The notes beneath the pieces are model-generated. The model did not search any database. It was given only the letters and a program-made list of their open reading frames with translations, and was not told where the DNA came from. Below, in pieces: positions 32,358-44,699 of a stretch of 64,000 bases of DNA. The number at the start of each line of letters is the position of its first letter. Within the stretch, counting starts at the first letter, position 1. This stretch comes from Dacryopinax spathularia (lineage: Eukaryota > Basidiomycota > Dacrymycetes > Dacrymycetales > Dacrymycetaceae), in NCBI GenBank assembly GCA_037974965.1, contig JBBPFI010000007.1:806001-870000 (forward strand). Direction: 5' to 3'. The translations under genes and the position numbers were made by a program.

Positions 32358-35300
32358 ATGAGTTCGAGTCCTAGAGCAGCAGAGGAAGGGCGCGCGAGCC
32401 CTAATCTGAGCGGGAACCCAAGTACCTCCACCACCACCCCAACCACCACCTGCACCAACGGCACCAGCAATGGCACCACTACACGCGGCCATCGGCCAAT
32501 GGTGCCCAGCATCTCGATCAACTTCTCCGAACCGACCGACACACCCAGGTTCGAGATCGAGGAGTCATCACCTACACCTTCCGCATCCAGTCACTCCCAC
32601 TCGCGGAGGCCGTCGTTGAGCACGATCCCAGAGGGAAGCAATCTCGGCGCTGGCGGTGGGCCGTACCCGCCTCTGGACGGGACAGCAGCTGCTGGAATTG
32701 GAGGGTTGCCGCAAACTCCGCCTCAACAACGAGGATATATGCATACACGAAGACCCAGTGGTTCGCCGCCGGACTTCAACCCTGGCAACCTCAGTCCTCC
32801 TGCAGGAGGAGCAGGCGGGCTCTCGCCGCCATTCACGATGGGCGACGACCTCCTGCGCGTACCATCAACAGCGAGCAGTACAGGCTCGCCACCACATAAC
32901 TCGCCGCATACACCTCCCTCACCGGGCATGTCCGACGCCCTGCGCGTGCCCTCACCCTCCTTTGGAGGGACGACAAGCTCGGGCCCTCCGTCGCCCATTA
33001 CCCCTCCTGGCTCACCCGGTAACGTGGGGAAGGGCGAAGGCATCCCCTACCAACCTCCTCCCTCCCCTGCACTGTCTTCACTCTCCCGCTCGTCCTCCGT
33101 CCACTTTGCGCCTACTACTACCGTAGCGCTGCGGGACAACCACCCCGATGCCGGCAGTGGCTATGGCAGCCTCGCCCTCCTTGGCACTCCCACCGGCAAG
33201 GGGCATAGGCGCCGACCGAGTACGAACACTGTAGGGAGCAGCACCTGGGAAGGCAGTTCCGAGGGGCATCCCGATACCGGAGCTGGGGAACTCTCACCTC
33301 CCATGTCCGGCTCTGCCTCGGGCCATAAGGTTGCCGGTTCCCGCTCCGGTTCTATTGGCCGATCCGCCGGCCAAGGAGGAGACGACAGAAGCATCATGGG
33401 CATGTCCGTCTTCTCCGCCGAAACAGGCACCGCGACCGAGCCCGACCGGGACGCCTCCAAGCCCTCCTCCGAAGAGAAGAAAAAAGCGCAGCCCTCAGCG
33501 CTCGACGCGAGCAAGGAGATCTCCAACCCTTTCCCGTTCGCCTTCCCGCCCGTTAAGCTGGCTAGTCTGGTCGATCCGAAGAATTTGGACTTGCTCAAGG
33601 AGTGGGGTGGGCCCGAGGGGCTCGCGAAGGGGCTGGGAACGGATTTGAATAAGGGACTGAGTAGGGCTAGTTTGGGTGAGGCGATGGGGGCTGGGAAGGT
33701 GGAGCAGAAAGGCGTTGATCCGGCTGCTGCTGAGGGTGCCGAAGCGGGAGGGGGCGGCGCAGGAGGCGGAGGTGGGGGAGGGCAGAGGAAAGAAGAGGGC
33801 CAGAAACATGAGGGCGAGGCGTACGGCGCGAACATTGGCAAGCGGTGGGAAGTGTATGGGAAGAATCTGCTGCCTGTGCGGAAGAGCAAGAGTCTGTTGT
33901 TGCTCATGTGGCTTGCTTTGAAGGATAAGGTTTTGGTGCGTCTTCTTCTCCCTCCTCCACCTCGAGCTGTCAGGCTGACAAGGATTTCGGGTAGATCATC
34001 CTGTCTATCGCGGCTGTCGTTTCGCTCGCTCTGGGGCTGTATCAGGACCTCGGCACCCCGCCCGAGACCTTCCAGGGCGCCGGCTGCCCGCCCGAGGGAT
34101 GCGTTGAGCCCCGCGTAGACTGGGTAGAAGGCGTCGCCATCGTCGTCGCAATCCTCATCGTCGTCCTCGTCGGCAGTCTCAACGACTGGCAAAAAGAGCG
34201 TCAGTTCAAGAAGCTCAACGAGAAAAAGGAAGACCGATCCGTCAAAGTGATCCGCGACGGGCGGGAAATGCTCATCAACATCAAAGATGTCGTCGTTGGC
34301 GACTTGGCACTAATGGAGCCCGGCGAGATCTTGCCCGTCGACGGCGTAGTGGTGAGGAGTCATAATCTCCGGTGTGACGAGTCTGGCGCTACGGGGGAGT
34401 CGGACGCGATTAGGAAATTCTCGTTCCAGGAATGTTGGGAGGAGAAGGAGTCCCTCCAACCCGGGCAGAAGGCGAAGAAGGACTGTTTTATGCTTTCGGG
34501 GAGTAAGGTGCTCGAGGGCGTGGGAGAGTATATCGTCATCGCTGTCGGGCCGCGCAGTTTCCACGGGAGGATCATGCTTTGTACGTCTTTCCTGCTTTTG
34601 TCCTGCAAAGCTTGGCGCTGACGACGTGTATGCGCAGCTCTGACGGGCGATACGGAAGTGACGCCCCTCCAGTCAAAGCTCAACGACCTGGCAGAGCTCA
34701 TCGCCAAGCTTGGCAGTCTGGCGGGGTTGCTCCTCTTCACAGCGCTCATGATCAAGTTCTTCGTCCAGCTTCACACGATTCCAAACAGGTGCGTCCCATT
34801 CGCCCATGTCCCGCTTGACTGTGCTAAACAGCGGCCCACAGAACACCAAGCGAAAAGGCGATGAGCTTTATCCAGATTCTCATCATTTCCGTTACGATTG
34901 TTGTCGTTGCTGTTCCCGAAGGTCTACCCTTGGCCGTGACGCTCGCACTGGCATTCGCGACGCGCAGGATGACCAAGGAGAACCTGCTGGTCCGCGTGCT
35001 CGGGTCCTGCGAAACGATGGCGAACGCCAATGTCGTCTGCACCGACAAAACGGGTACGCTCACGACGAACGTCATGTCCGTCGTCGCCGGCTCCGTTGGC
35101 GTACGGTGCAAGTTCGTCCGCCGGCTTGAGGAGAACCAGCAGCGCGCGAAGGTCGACCAGGAACAAGAACGCGGCGAGCGGCATAAGGAGGACTTTGCTG
35201 TCGATCTCCTCGACCTGGGGAAGGTCGTCAAGAGCCCTTTGCGAAAGCTGCTCGCCGATTCGATCAATATCAATAGCACCGCCTTTGAGGATAAGAACCA

Positions 35301-37453
35301 CGAAACCGGCGAGCTCGAGTTCGTGGGGTCCAAGACGGAAACTGCGTTGCTACGGTTCATCAAAGACTTGAACTGGGGCGACTATCGTACTGCTCGTCAG
35401 TGGGCCGAACCCCGCACGGTCCAAGTGGTCCCGTTCTCCAGCGAACGAAAAGCTATGGGCATCGTTGTCAAGCTCGACGACGGCCGGTACAGGTTCTTCG
35501 TCAAAGGCGCCAGCGAGATCCTCAGCAAGCTCTGTAACCGGCACGTAGTGGTGACGAAGCCACCCGAGGACGCGACGAACGACGATGTCTCCAACCCGGA
35601 GAAAGATGTCCAAGTGACCGAGTTCGACGCTCATTCGAGGGACAATATCCAGCGCACGATCATCTTCTATGCCAATCAGTCGCTCCGGACCATTGCGATC
35701 TGCTATCGAGACTTTGATACTTGGCCGCCGCCGGGCCTGCATTCAAGGAGCGAGGCTGCGGACAAGGACGTGTCGTGGCGCCGTCTTGCGCAGGATCTGA
35801 CCCTGATCGCTATTACCGGGATTGAAGATCCTCTGCGGGAGGGAGTCAAGGAGGCGGTTGAGCAGTGCCACAAGGCCGGTGTGGACGTCAAGATGTGCAC
35901 TGGTGATAATGTCCTCACCGCTCGGTCCATCGCCCAGCAGTGCGGGATCTTCACAGCTGGTGGCATTATCATGGAAGGACCGCGCTTCCGTCAGCTTTCA
36001 GACGCTGAGAAGAACGAGATCGTGCCCCGGCTGCAAGTCCTCGCGAGATCTTCACCGGAGGACAAGAAGATCCTTGTTTCCAAGCTCAAGGCTCTTGGTC
36101 AAGTCGTCGGTGTTACTGGCGATGGCACGAATGACGGACCTGCCCTCAAGACAGCCGACGTTGGCTTCTCCATGGGTGTCACGGGCACAGAGGTCGCGAA
36201 GGAAGCATCCGACATCGTGCTGATGGACGATAACTTCACCTCCATCGTCAAGGCCATCATGTGGGGACGCTGCGTGAATGACGCTGTTCGCAAGTTCCTG
36301 CAGTTCCAGGTCACTGTAAACATCACCGCCGTCATCATCACCTTCGTCACTGCTGTGGTGTCCGGCACGGAGACCTCGGCTCTCACGGCTGTACAGCTGC
36401 TCTGGATCAACATCATCATGGATACCTTCGCTGCGTTGGCACTTGCTACTGATCCCGCTACTCCGGCATTGCTTGACCGCAAGCCTGACCGTAGGACAGC
36501 GCCTCTCTTCTCGGTCAACATGAGCAAGCAGATCGCCGGTCAGACGGTATACCAGACCTTCATCGTTCTGTTTTTCCATTTTGCTGGCAACAAGATCTTC
36601 GGCTATAACAGCACCGATGAAGCCATCTCGAGGTCGCAGACGGCTGAGCTGAACACGCTTGTGTTCAACGCCTTCGTCTTTGCGCAGATCTTCAACTCAA
36701 TCAGTTGCCGGAGGCTGGACAACAAGCTGAACATCTTTGAGGGTCTCTTCTCCAACTGGTACTTCATCGGCATTACGTTGATTGGTGCGTGGCATCAGCT
36801 GTTGCGGGCGAAATCATGGTCACTAACATCTTTTTGCAGAGATTGGTGTGCAGATCCTCATCGTCTTCGTCGGCGGGGCTGCCTTCCAGGTACAAGCGAC
36901 GAACGGAAGAGACTGGGGCATTGCCATTCTCCTAGGGATTATGTCAATTCCGATTGGCGCCGCGATTCGTTTCATCCCCAATGCGCCGGTCGAAAAGTTG
37001 ATGATCTGGTGCCACCTCCTCAAGGATCCGAATGTTCTTCCTACTCAAGCACCTGAGAGCCAAGAGACCTGGAATCCGGCCATCAACAAGGTCAGGGACA
37101 ACTTGAACACCTTCGCCAACATCCGTGGAGGTAGAATGCGCGGCTCCTCGTTCGTCCTTAAGAGCAGAAATGCGAGGATGGACGAAGACGTGACTCTGTA
37201 AGTTGCCTGCCTCTGCATCAGTAGTTCTGGGACTAATGCCGCCCGCAGGCCATCTCTGCTCGCAATGGTTCCTACGCTAGTAGCGACATCGGTCGGTGCT
37301 GGCTGGGTTCCTCAGCAAGGTTCATGGTCTGATCCAGCGGGTATTGATCCTTCCCGGTCGACTGCTGGATTGGTCGATGAAGGCATCCAAATCCACCCGG
37401 ACACGCCTCATGATGACTTTGTCTGGCAGAAATGGGGCAACAAATCGGGATAA
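32358..37453 (+). CDS. PMC1-type Ca2+-transporting P-type ATPase with very long N-terminus
   Basis: Six exons (32358-33935, 33995-34580, 34638-34788, 34842-36784, 36840-37197, 37249-37453) give 1606 residues. The enzyme pumps Ca2+ out of the cytosol, in fungi usually into the vacuole. P2B ATPase hallmarks are all present: the A-domain CDESGATGESD, the Ca2+-site PEGLPLAVTLALA (about 797), the phosphorylated DKTGTLT (Asp about 840), KGASE, MCTGDNVLTA and the hinge GDGTNDGPALK, plus M5-M6 with VQLLWINIIMDT. Residues 1 to about 480 are Ser/Pro/Gly-rich and disordered, followed by NPFPFAFPPVKLASLVDPKN, a typical entry into the ATPase core. This extension is much longer than in yeast Pmc1. No calmodulin-binding helix was identified with confidence. 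Confidence 0.95.
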
Positions 37454-37906
37454 TACCTACTCGCGCGCCTGAGGGGATGTTGCCATCCGTGGAGTCCCAC
37501 ATGTACATCAAGCTGGGCTCTTATAGTGTATCCTCCGCCAGAGGGCTGAGGCTACACCTGCGATCGTTTGCAGTATTGCCCACAACAACACACTGCAACA
37601 TAATGTGGGCCTGAGACGCGCAGACCACCAGCAAGAATGGTCTTCAGAACATCCGAAGCTGGCGGAGACTGCCGCCCTTCAAGTATATCCGTCGGTTGAG
37701 CCGAGGCACATATAACAATCATTCATCCTAGCATACCATGCATATTCATCATGTAACCTACATAGATTGTATCTTTAGCACACGGTTTGCGTTCAATTAT
37801 CACCCATGCGTCCTCCCGCTTGATCGTTGATGACAACGTTGGTCGGTTTTCGCCACTCTGTGCACTACTGTGGTGAGGATGCCCTTTATCATCCATTGCC
37901 CCTCGA
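37454..37906. other. Intergenic
   Basis: 453 bp holding the ATPase 3' flank and the promoter of the nucleotidyltransferase gene. Nothing else was seen. Confidence 0.5.
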
Positions 37907-38758
37907 ATGATTGCCCGGGAGTCCATCGAAGCCGCCATTGACCGGCTTCGTTCCAGAACCGATAAGTCACTCGAGATCGTCTTCCAAAGCCATGATTCTT
38001 GGCCGTTCGGACGTGCTTCAGCATCACCGTCCTTAGAAGACGGAGCTCATAATGACCTGGTCGTGTCGGTGTTTGACTCCTCCTTCAACCCCCCAACTCT
38101 TGCACATCTCTCTATCGCCCTCCTCGACCGCCCTGGGTCAGACGACCGTACGGCCCCATATGATGCTCATCTCTTGCTGCTATCTGTAACAAATGCGGAC
38201 AAGAAGCTCAAGCCGTCGGACGCGACATACGTGCAGAGAGTGGAGATGATGATCCTGCTGGCGCGGGACATGCTTGCCCTGCAGCCGGGCATACAAGTTG
38301 CCGTAGCCATCATCGACGAACCGACGTTTGTTGGCAAGTGTCGGGTCATCAGGCGCACTTTCGGCAAGGAGGGGAACAAGGCGCCAAGAGGATTGCGACT
38401 GTGGTTCGGGATTGGGTGGGATACGCTGTTGCGCTTCTTCGCGCCTCGGTACTATGGCGGAGCTGAGGGAATGTCAGAGCAGCTGGAGGGCTTTTTTGGA
38501 CGAGACGGGAGCGGTCTTCTTTGTGCACGCCGTGGTAAATCCGCTGCGGAGGAAGAGAAGGAATTCTTGGAGTCGCAAGAGGTCAAGAAGTGGGTTGACG
38601 CAGGCAAGGTCGTCATGGTGGAGATTGGGGAGCGAGCGACGTTCAGCTCGACGTCCATTCGTGAAGCGATTGGGCAGGGACGGGAGGATTGGAAAGTCAT
38701 GTGCACCAGCAGCATCGCGGAATATATACTGAAGGAAGGTTTATATAGACAAGTTTAG
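37907..38758 (+). CDS. Pof1/NMNAT-like nucleotidyltransferase
   Basis: A single exon of 283 residues. The nucleotidyltransferase signature appears as VFDSSFNPPTLAHL (55-68; the GxFxPxHxGH-type loop with a His near 67), and the second nucleotide-binding motif as FSSTSIREA near the C-terminus (ISSTxxR in the superfamily). The arrangement VSVFDSSFNPPTLAHLSIAL fits the fungal Pof1 branch of nicotinamide-mononucleotide adenylyltransferase-like proteins, which make or act near NAD. The middle region LLLLSVTNADKKLK matches the substrate-binding loop. It is intronless, unlike most neighbours. Its stop lies 105 bp from the stop of the first array gene. Confidence 0.87.
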   Translation: MIARESIEAAIDRLRSRTDKSLEIVFQSHDSWPFGRASASPSLEDGAHNDLVVSVFDSSFNPPTLAHLSIALLDRPGSDDRTAPYDAHLLLLSVTNADKKLKPSDATYVQRVEMMILLARDMLALQPGIQVAVAIIDEPTFVGKCRVIRRTFGKEGNKAPRGLRLWFGIGWDTLLRFFAPRYYGGAEGMSEQLEGFFGRDGSGLLCARRGKSAAEEEKEFLESQEVKKWVDAGKVVMVEIGERATFSSTSIREAIGQGREDWKVMCTSSIAEYILKEGLYRQV

Positions 38759-38863
38759 GGTATTCGCCGAATCCGGGTAACACTGGAGAGTAACAAGGAG
38801 TCATGTCCGATGGGAAGAAAAAAGGCAAGTCCGCCAAGTGTACGGTAAAAGAGGATACCTTCC

Positions 38864-40715
38864 TCAACCATCCCTGTATGTCGGTGGTCCTTCCAAGTTG
38901 TCCAGTCTGCGTTCCCGCTGGAGGTACTCCTCGTGCAAGTGACCGTTCAGTATGGTAGCCAGGTTGTCCACTAGCTGTCCCAGAGCTTTGGGATCAGCAG
39001 GCGGCATGGTCTTCGAGCCTGATGCGCCTCCTTCCTGTGCGCCTTCCGTAACCCCCGTATAGCCAAGAACCGGCGGTGATAGGTGATCCATCTCCACGCT
39101 ATCCGCGTTCGCAACCACTCGCAGCGGTCGTTTCTCCGGTCGTTGCACAGCGGGCAAGGGCGTAGCAGCCCCTGAGCTGGTCGTGCTCGTTGCATCTGTC
39201 GATAGAAGCGCTACTGTGCTCGCTTGGCCACGTACTGACCACGGAGTCGGAGGCGGAGGCAGCGCGTCGATGTCCTTCTCCATCTCATCCGTCCTCGCCG
39301 CGAAGCGCGTGTATTGCATGTCTTTCTTCATTCTCTGCCACCGGTAGACGAAGAACGCATTCGAGCCCAGGAGAAGCAGTACGACTCCGCCCAAGATAGC
39401 TGCAGCGATCGTTCCGGCTGGCAGAGTGGACGAAGGCGGGGAAACAGAGGCAAGCACCGCATCGCGCAGATCCACGTCGTCCATGATGAGCTCCAGGGTG
39501 TTGACGGAGGCCCCAAGTAGACCGTATGGCCCGATCGGAGTCGCGTTTGGGTAGTTGGAATCGTAGTTCGTAATCTGTATCGTGTGCGGCTGGGTGGGAT
39601 CTAGCCCACTCGCGAAATATAGGACACTTCTGGAGTGCCGCCAGTAGAGGTCGCTGGCATTGAACGCTTGGGGTGGTCCACCGTCTAGAGTAACAGAATA
39701 TGGACCATAATTGCACATCGACAGCCCGCGTAGGATGAGAGCAGAGGTGCCTGTATCATCGGTCAGCGACAGTGTATAACATCAATCGTGCGAGGAGGCG
39801 CTTACCAGGCTCAATGGTATAGCTCGCCGCTGTGTCCATACTGTATTGCTGACCTGCCCGATATTTCCCGTTCCACATGTATGGATCGTCTGTCTCCAAT
39901 ACCCATTCGCCATTCCACTTCCAACCGTCGTCCTCATCGCTGATAATTTGGGACTTCTTTGGCCTATGCATTCGTCAGTCCAGAGTTAATGGCGGAAAGG
40001 CTGAGGGCCTCCTCACCCAGGTGATCCAGCATCAATCGTCACCACGGCGCCAAGAAAGCTCAGCGGACCCACTGCGCCAGACGTGAGCTCCAGCGTAGCC
40101 TCATGCATCCCCCATGACAGATTAGTCGACACCGCCAGCACGCTTGCTTCGCTACCGTAATCCGCACAAGCTGGATCTGGTAGCTTGCTCGTTGTTTGCA
40201 CTGGAACCCCGTCGACGGAGAAGGTACAGGGTGCCGACGTCACGTAGCAGAGGTAGATTGCTGTCCCTGCAATGGACGATCAGCAAGAGCTCCAAGGTAG
40301 GAACAAGGGAAACGCACCTGTAAAGTTCAGGCTGACACTGGCGCCGGTGTACGACGTCGTCCGATAAGGGACGCCCACGCCCCGAAAATATCCTACGCTG
40401 ACCTGCCGTGGACGTCAGTAAACTGTTCAGTTCAGATGAGCGTTGAATACGCACGGCAGCTTGGTTGTTAAGCGCATCGGCAACACTATAAGAGGTATAG
40501 GACGAGTTCCATCCCTGCAGCATGCCATCGCGGTATGAGCAACATCCGTGGACTGGTCGCCATAACGTACGGTGCTGGCGTCTCCGTCACGATACGGCAG
40601 ATACCTTCGTTGCGAGTCAACCAAACGTCGTCTTGCAGATAGATACGCGTACTCACGTGAAGACAGGACTGTAAGACGGTAGGCTGATGTTATAAGGCTG
40701 ATGAGCGAGAGACAT
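38864..40715 (-). CDS. Array protein P1: two jelly-roll modules, one membrane helix, PPxY tail
   Basis: Exons 40715-40657, 40604-40571, 40514-40455, 40402-40318, 40266-40017, 39963-39806 and 39750-38864 give 510 residues. Module 1 (about 20-165) reads YLPYRDGD..GWNSSYTSY..GASVSLNFTGTAIYLC; module 2 (about 166-300) reads DEDDGWKWNGEW..YGPYSVTLDGG..WRHSRSVLYFASGLD. This pattern resembles fungal galactose-binding-like jelly rolls. A single hydrophobic helix spans about 330-352 (IAAAILGGVVLLLLGSNAFFVY), followed by a basic stop and a 158-residue tail ending in PPTYRDG. No signal peptide is visible, and a stop codon lies directly before the ATG. This is the most divergent copy. Function unknown; receptor- or adhesin-like by architecture. 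Confidence 0.85.
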
Positions 40716-41486
40716 TTACGCGACGACGGCGACGGCCACGACGTGCAGAAGGGAGCCCAGTCCAGGAAGACGGGTTGCTGGGTTCAGGCACGACACGAAA
40801 TGACCGAATTTCTGATCTTCGAAGCATTTCTAGGTAGCAACCAGGGCTATGCGTGTGATATTTGTGGCTGACAGCGTGTAAACCCGCTTTGAGAATCAGA
40901 AGACGATTCGTCTGATTGTCGATTCAATCGACGCGTTTCAACGCGTCGGCCCGCACTCGGAGGCACCGGGGGTATCTAAATATACCGCCGCGTCAATTGG
41001 ATTACGGGCTGAGGCGCAAAGCCATGCAAGTAGCAACCAAGGTAAGACAGAAGGATAGGTCCTGCAGAACTTCGGGAGGAGACCTGGGGCCACAGCTTTC
41101 CACTTTAGTGCAACTCGCTACGCTTCAACGGGAGGCGCCAATCGCTGCGCGACTCCACGCGAACACGGTGGTCTCCTCGAGAAGGAACAGCATCAAGTTT
41201 AATTTGTCGTCATTGTCATCGGGGGTCTGCGAGTCCGGTACATTTCTCAAGGCAACCGCACTGGCCGGCACACAGACCGAACAGACATGACCCGCAAGCA
41301 CTGTAGAAGGCACAAGAGGAAGTATCCTATTCTTGGGGCGCTGCAAGTGCGCTGAGAGCTACAGTACAATGAGAAGCATAGGGGATCAGAAATACGACGA
41401 GCTTTTTCAAGTACCGAAAATCCTGAGAACAAGGAAGGACAGCATCGTGCTGTTGAACACGACGACGACACCGATTGAACCTCCCG
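40716..41486. other. Spacer between P1 and P2
   Basis: 771 bp: upstream region of P1 and 3' flank of P2. The CCAAT element seen upstream of P2-P4 was not found here. No gene was recognised. Confidence 0.45.
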
Positions 41487-43362
41487 TTACTCATCACGGT
41501 ACGTCGGGGGACCATCTGTTTCTGACATACCATCCAGTTCTCTTTCACGTCGAAGATATTCCGCGTGCAGATGTCCATTGAGCAGAGTGGAAAGGCTGGT
41601 GGCGAGATGATCAAAAACCTGGGGTTGGTCCGGCTGAGTCGGCTGGCTCGATGGGCTGGCGATTGGCAGCATTGGGTATTGTGGCGTATCTCCGACATTG
41701 CCCGGGTATCCCGTCTGTGTAGCTGGTCGCAGGGGCGTATCGTTCGAAGCATTTGTAGCCGATTGCAGTACCTGCTTTCTTGCCTGATCTCTGCTATATT
41801 CGACCCGTGCTTGCGTTGGCATGCTCGCCCAGCCAATCTGGGTGACCGGTTCCGATGTGGGGATAGTGTCCCCTAATGAGTCTGTTGAGGCGGGCAGCAG
41901 TCCATCCGTATCCGCCCATGGATTCGGTGCTCGAACTGCGAGCTGATTGGATCGCAGCGCTCTACCGACACGGCACCAGGCTAAGAGGAAGAACGCGTTA
42001 GAGCCGACTAGAAGGAAGACAGCACCTCCCAGCACAACTGCCGCAATGGTAGTTGTTGACACCTTCGATGGTGACGTCAATGTTGAAGCAAAGGTTGCTA
42101 GCACAGAGTTCCGCGACTCAATGTCGTCCATGATGAGTTCGAGTGTACCGACAGCCGTGTTGAGAAAGCCGTCCGGACCGATGGTGGGCGGCGGCTCATT
42201 TGGGAAATTGGCGTCGAAGTTCATGATCTGGATGGTGTGAGCTTGATTCGGGTTCAATCCGCTGGCGAAATAGATAATGGCTGGCGAATGGCGCCAGTAA
42301 AGGTCGCTCGCGTTGAATGTTGCAGAGACATTATCCAACGTGACCGTGTATGGACCGTAGTTGAACATTGAAAGACCCCGCAATATGACAGCCGATGCAT
42401 CTACACGCATCATGGTCAGCAAAGGAAGGATTGAAAAAGAGGCAGGTCGGTTCAGGTCGACGCACTTTGGAAGGTATATGTCGCTATGTTGCTACTGCCC
42501 CATTTCGGCGCGTACCGTATTATGCCGTTCCAATAGTACGGATCATCCGTTGCAGTGATCCACCCTCCTTGCCAGTCCCAACCACTGTCAGCTTGACTTA
42601 TGACTCGGGTGGTTTTCGGTCTGTATATGCTGAACAAAGGAAAAACATGAGAGCCAGATGACTGACCCTGGTGCGCCAGCATTCATTGTTACTGTGGCTC
42701 CGTAAAAGTCTAACGAGGCGTCAGAAGACTCCATCACCAACACCGCGGTGTGCGTCCCAGGCTGAAGGTCCGTAGAAACCACAAGTGTCGTTGCGTGAGA
42801 GCCGTATATTGCGCAGGCGGCATCGGTATGAGACCCTGTCGTGTAAGACTGAGTGCCATCCAACCTGTACGTCCATTGCGCTTGGGTGGCGAAGCAGAGA
42901 TATATCGCCGTGCCTAGATACCAAATGAGATGACAGGAAATAGCCCGGGGTGCAAGCGACGAACCCGTGAAGTCAAGGCTTACTGAAGCACCCGGGAAGC
43001 TGGTAGTTCGATATGCGGCGCCAATACCGCGAAAGTACCCCACGGGGACCTGCATCTGTATGAGCGCTGCCCGACCGAAGATCAAGGATAGCGGGTAGAG
43101 ATACAGCAGCTTCGTTGTTCAGAGCATCATTGACCGAGTAGTTTGTGTAGGACGAGTTCCAGCCCTGCCAATGAGCAATCAGCAACACCGCCGGCGACAG
43201 GTATGTGGCTCAGCTTGCCAGACTAGAACTTCCATCCCGGTATGGCGCGTAGCTCTCCCGGATTTAGCAGCGATCTGAGACGGAATGACAGTACGCAGCT
43301 CACTTGAAGACAGGACTGTATGATGGCAGAGTGAGGTTGTACGGTTGAAAGATGAGGGACAT
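41487..43362 (-). CDS. Array protein P2: two jelly-roll modules, one membrane helix, PPxY tail; GC-AG intron
   Basis: Exons 43362-43304, 43252-43219, 43164-43105, 43049-42965, 42913-42667, 42620-42466 and 42400-41487 give 517 residues. Module 1 holds YAPYRDGSSSL|GWNSSYTNYSVNDALNN and ASVSLDFTGTAIYLC; module 2 holds DSGWDWQGGW, TDDPYYWNG and FNYGPYTVTLDNVSATFNA. The membrane helix is at about 332-355 and the tail ends in PPTYRDE. Intron 2 begins with gcaagc where P3, P4 and P5 have gtgagc or gtaagc, so it is a GC-AG intron; frame and protein alignment require splicing at this point. The tail between helix and C-terminus is diverged from P3-P5. Confidence 0.86.
43165..43218 (-). other. GC-AG intron in P2
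   Basis: Read on the minus strand, the intron runs gcaagc...ggcag. The exon-intron boundary aligns exactly with GT donors in the other four paralogs, so a single T-to-C change at donor position 2 is the simplest history. The rest of the donor (aagc) matches the consensus, as is usual for functional GC donors. Confidence 0.7.
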
Positions 43363-44699
43363 CTGGCAAACATGCAAAGAGGGAATAGGATGATGGAGGG
43401 TGGACAGCTGGCGAGATTGGCGGTTGTCTTAAAGACCGACATTTGTGCGCCAGCGGCTTGACAACAATCGGTGGACAAGAGGCCATCGATCAGTGGGATA
43501 TCTGGCATAAGGCTCTGTCAGCTACAACATTGAAGGAGCAAGTCTTACGCCACAATCTGATCGCACATCAGCCGAATACGGAAGGTGTCTGGCCGAAGTC
43601 CCTCGAGCACATAGACATCAACATCGCAACGAGGAAGCCGAGGGAGTCCATTATCATGGGACGAATGGACTGCCTGCTTATTCCAAGCTTCCTCAGAGCA
43701 GGTACAGTTTTGAGCAACCGTTGGTGACGCATTGATTGATATCGAGTTTCACGTTTATCGCGAGATCATGGGCAGGCGCTGCACGAGGGCAGGGATCAGC
43801 GTTCTGCATTGGTTTGAGTCCATCCAGTCGCGCGAGTGGAGCCACTGGAAGAAATCTCTGAAGTAGCGTTGACTGCAAGAACGAGCTTGAGACTAGAGGG
43901 AAAAGACGTCGCGTACGTAGGTTGTCACTTCAGTCGTAGACCCTCGCAAAATGCGCCCGTTTCGCCTGGCTGTGGACGTGTCAAATTCATGCTGAAATGA
44001 TGTACTAGGACTTACACGTAGGACTGAAGGATTGCCCAAAGTCTCCCCGATTCAACGTGCCACTTCTCCTGGACCTGCTCGGGTGGAAGTTGGAAGATGA
44101 TGGCCGGATCCCGCACAACTTAGAATGCATGAGGACGTGATAGGAGGAGATTGATCACGAGCTATCAAACGCTGCTCGAGATCGCTGTGCATGTGTCTCC
44201 GACCTTCTCCGTCTGTTCTACCTCCAGATGATTACCGTTTGTCTCTTCTCACTTGCCACCCTGCAGGTTCTAGCGCAAACCTGTGTGCAAGGCCCAGCAA
44301 CGGTCCGAAAAGCAGCGCTGTGATCAACTAGTTTCACATGCGACTGTCACCAGATTCTCTCAGCTTTCTCTCAGCTCCGAAAGTCGGTCATCTCCACCCC
44401 TCGCCCCCTCGCCCCCTCGCCCCGGGCACTTCTGGGTTATAGGACCTGCATCTTCGGGCTACAACTTCGGGCTGTGCCATAATCCGCGTACAGGTGTCAT
44501 GGAAGGCTAAGTCGATGGCTTTACCCCTAGCGCGCGAACCGCTTATTCCCAAAAATGATTGAATGACAATGTGGTTGCACTTATCGGAGACAGACGAAAA
44601 GGGCGACCATGTTGGGTGATACAAAGAAAGGGTTGGAGCACCAGGAATTAAACAACATGAAAATCTACTCAGCAGTCGTCGAACTGCCACGACAGCTTC
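43363..44699. other. Spacer between P2 and P3
   Basis: 1.34 kb. The part near P2 contains a CCAAT box (minus strand, 43420-43416) 58 nt before the ATG, in a context shared with P3 and P4. No open frame here is convincing. Confidence 0.45.

Noticed and set aside
33161-34192. 343-codon minus-strand open frame
   Set aside because: Antisense shadow of the disordered first exon of the Ca2+ pump; no motif of its own.
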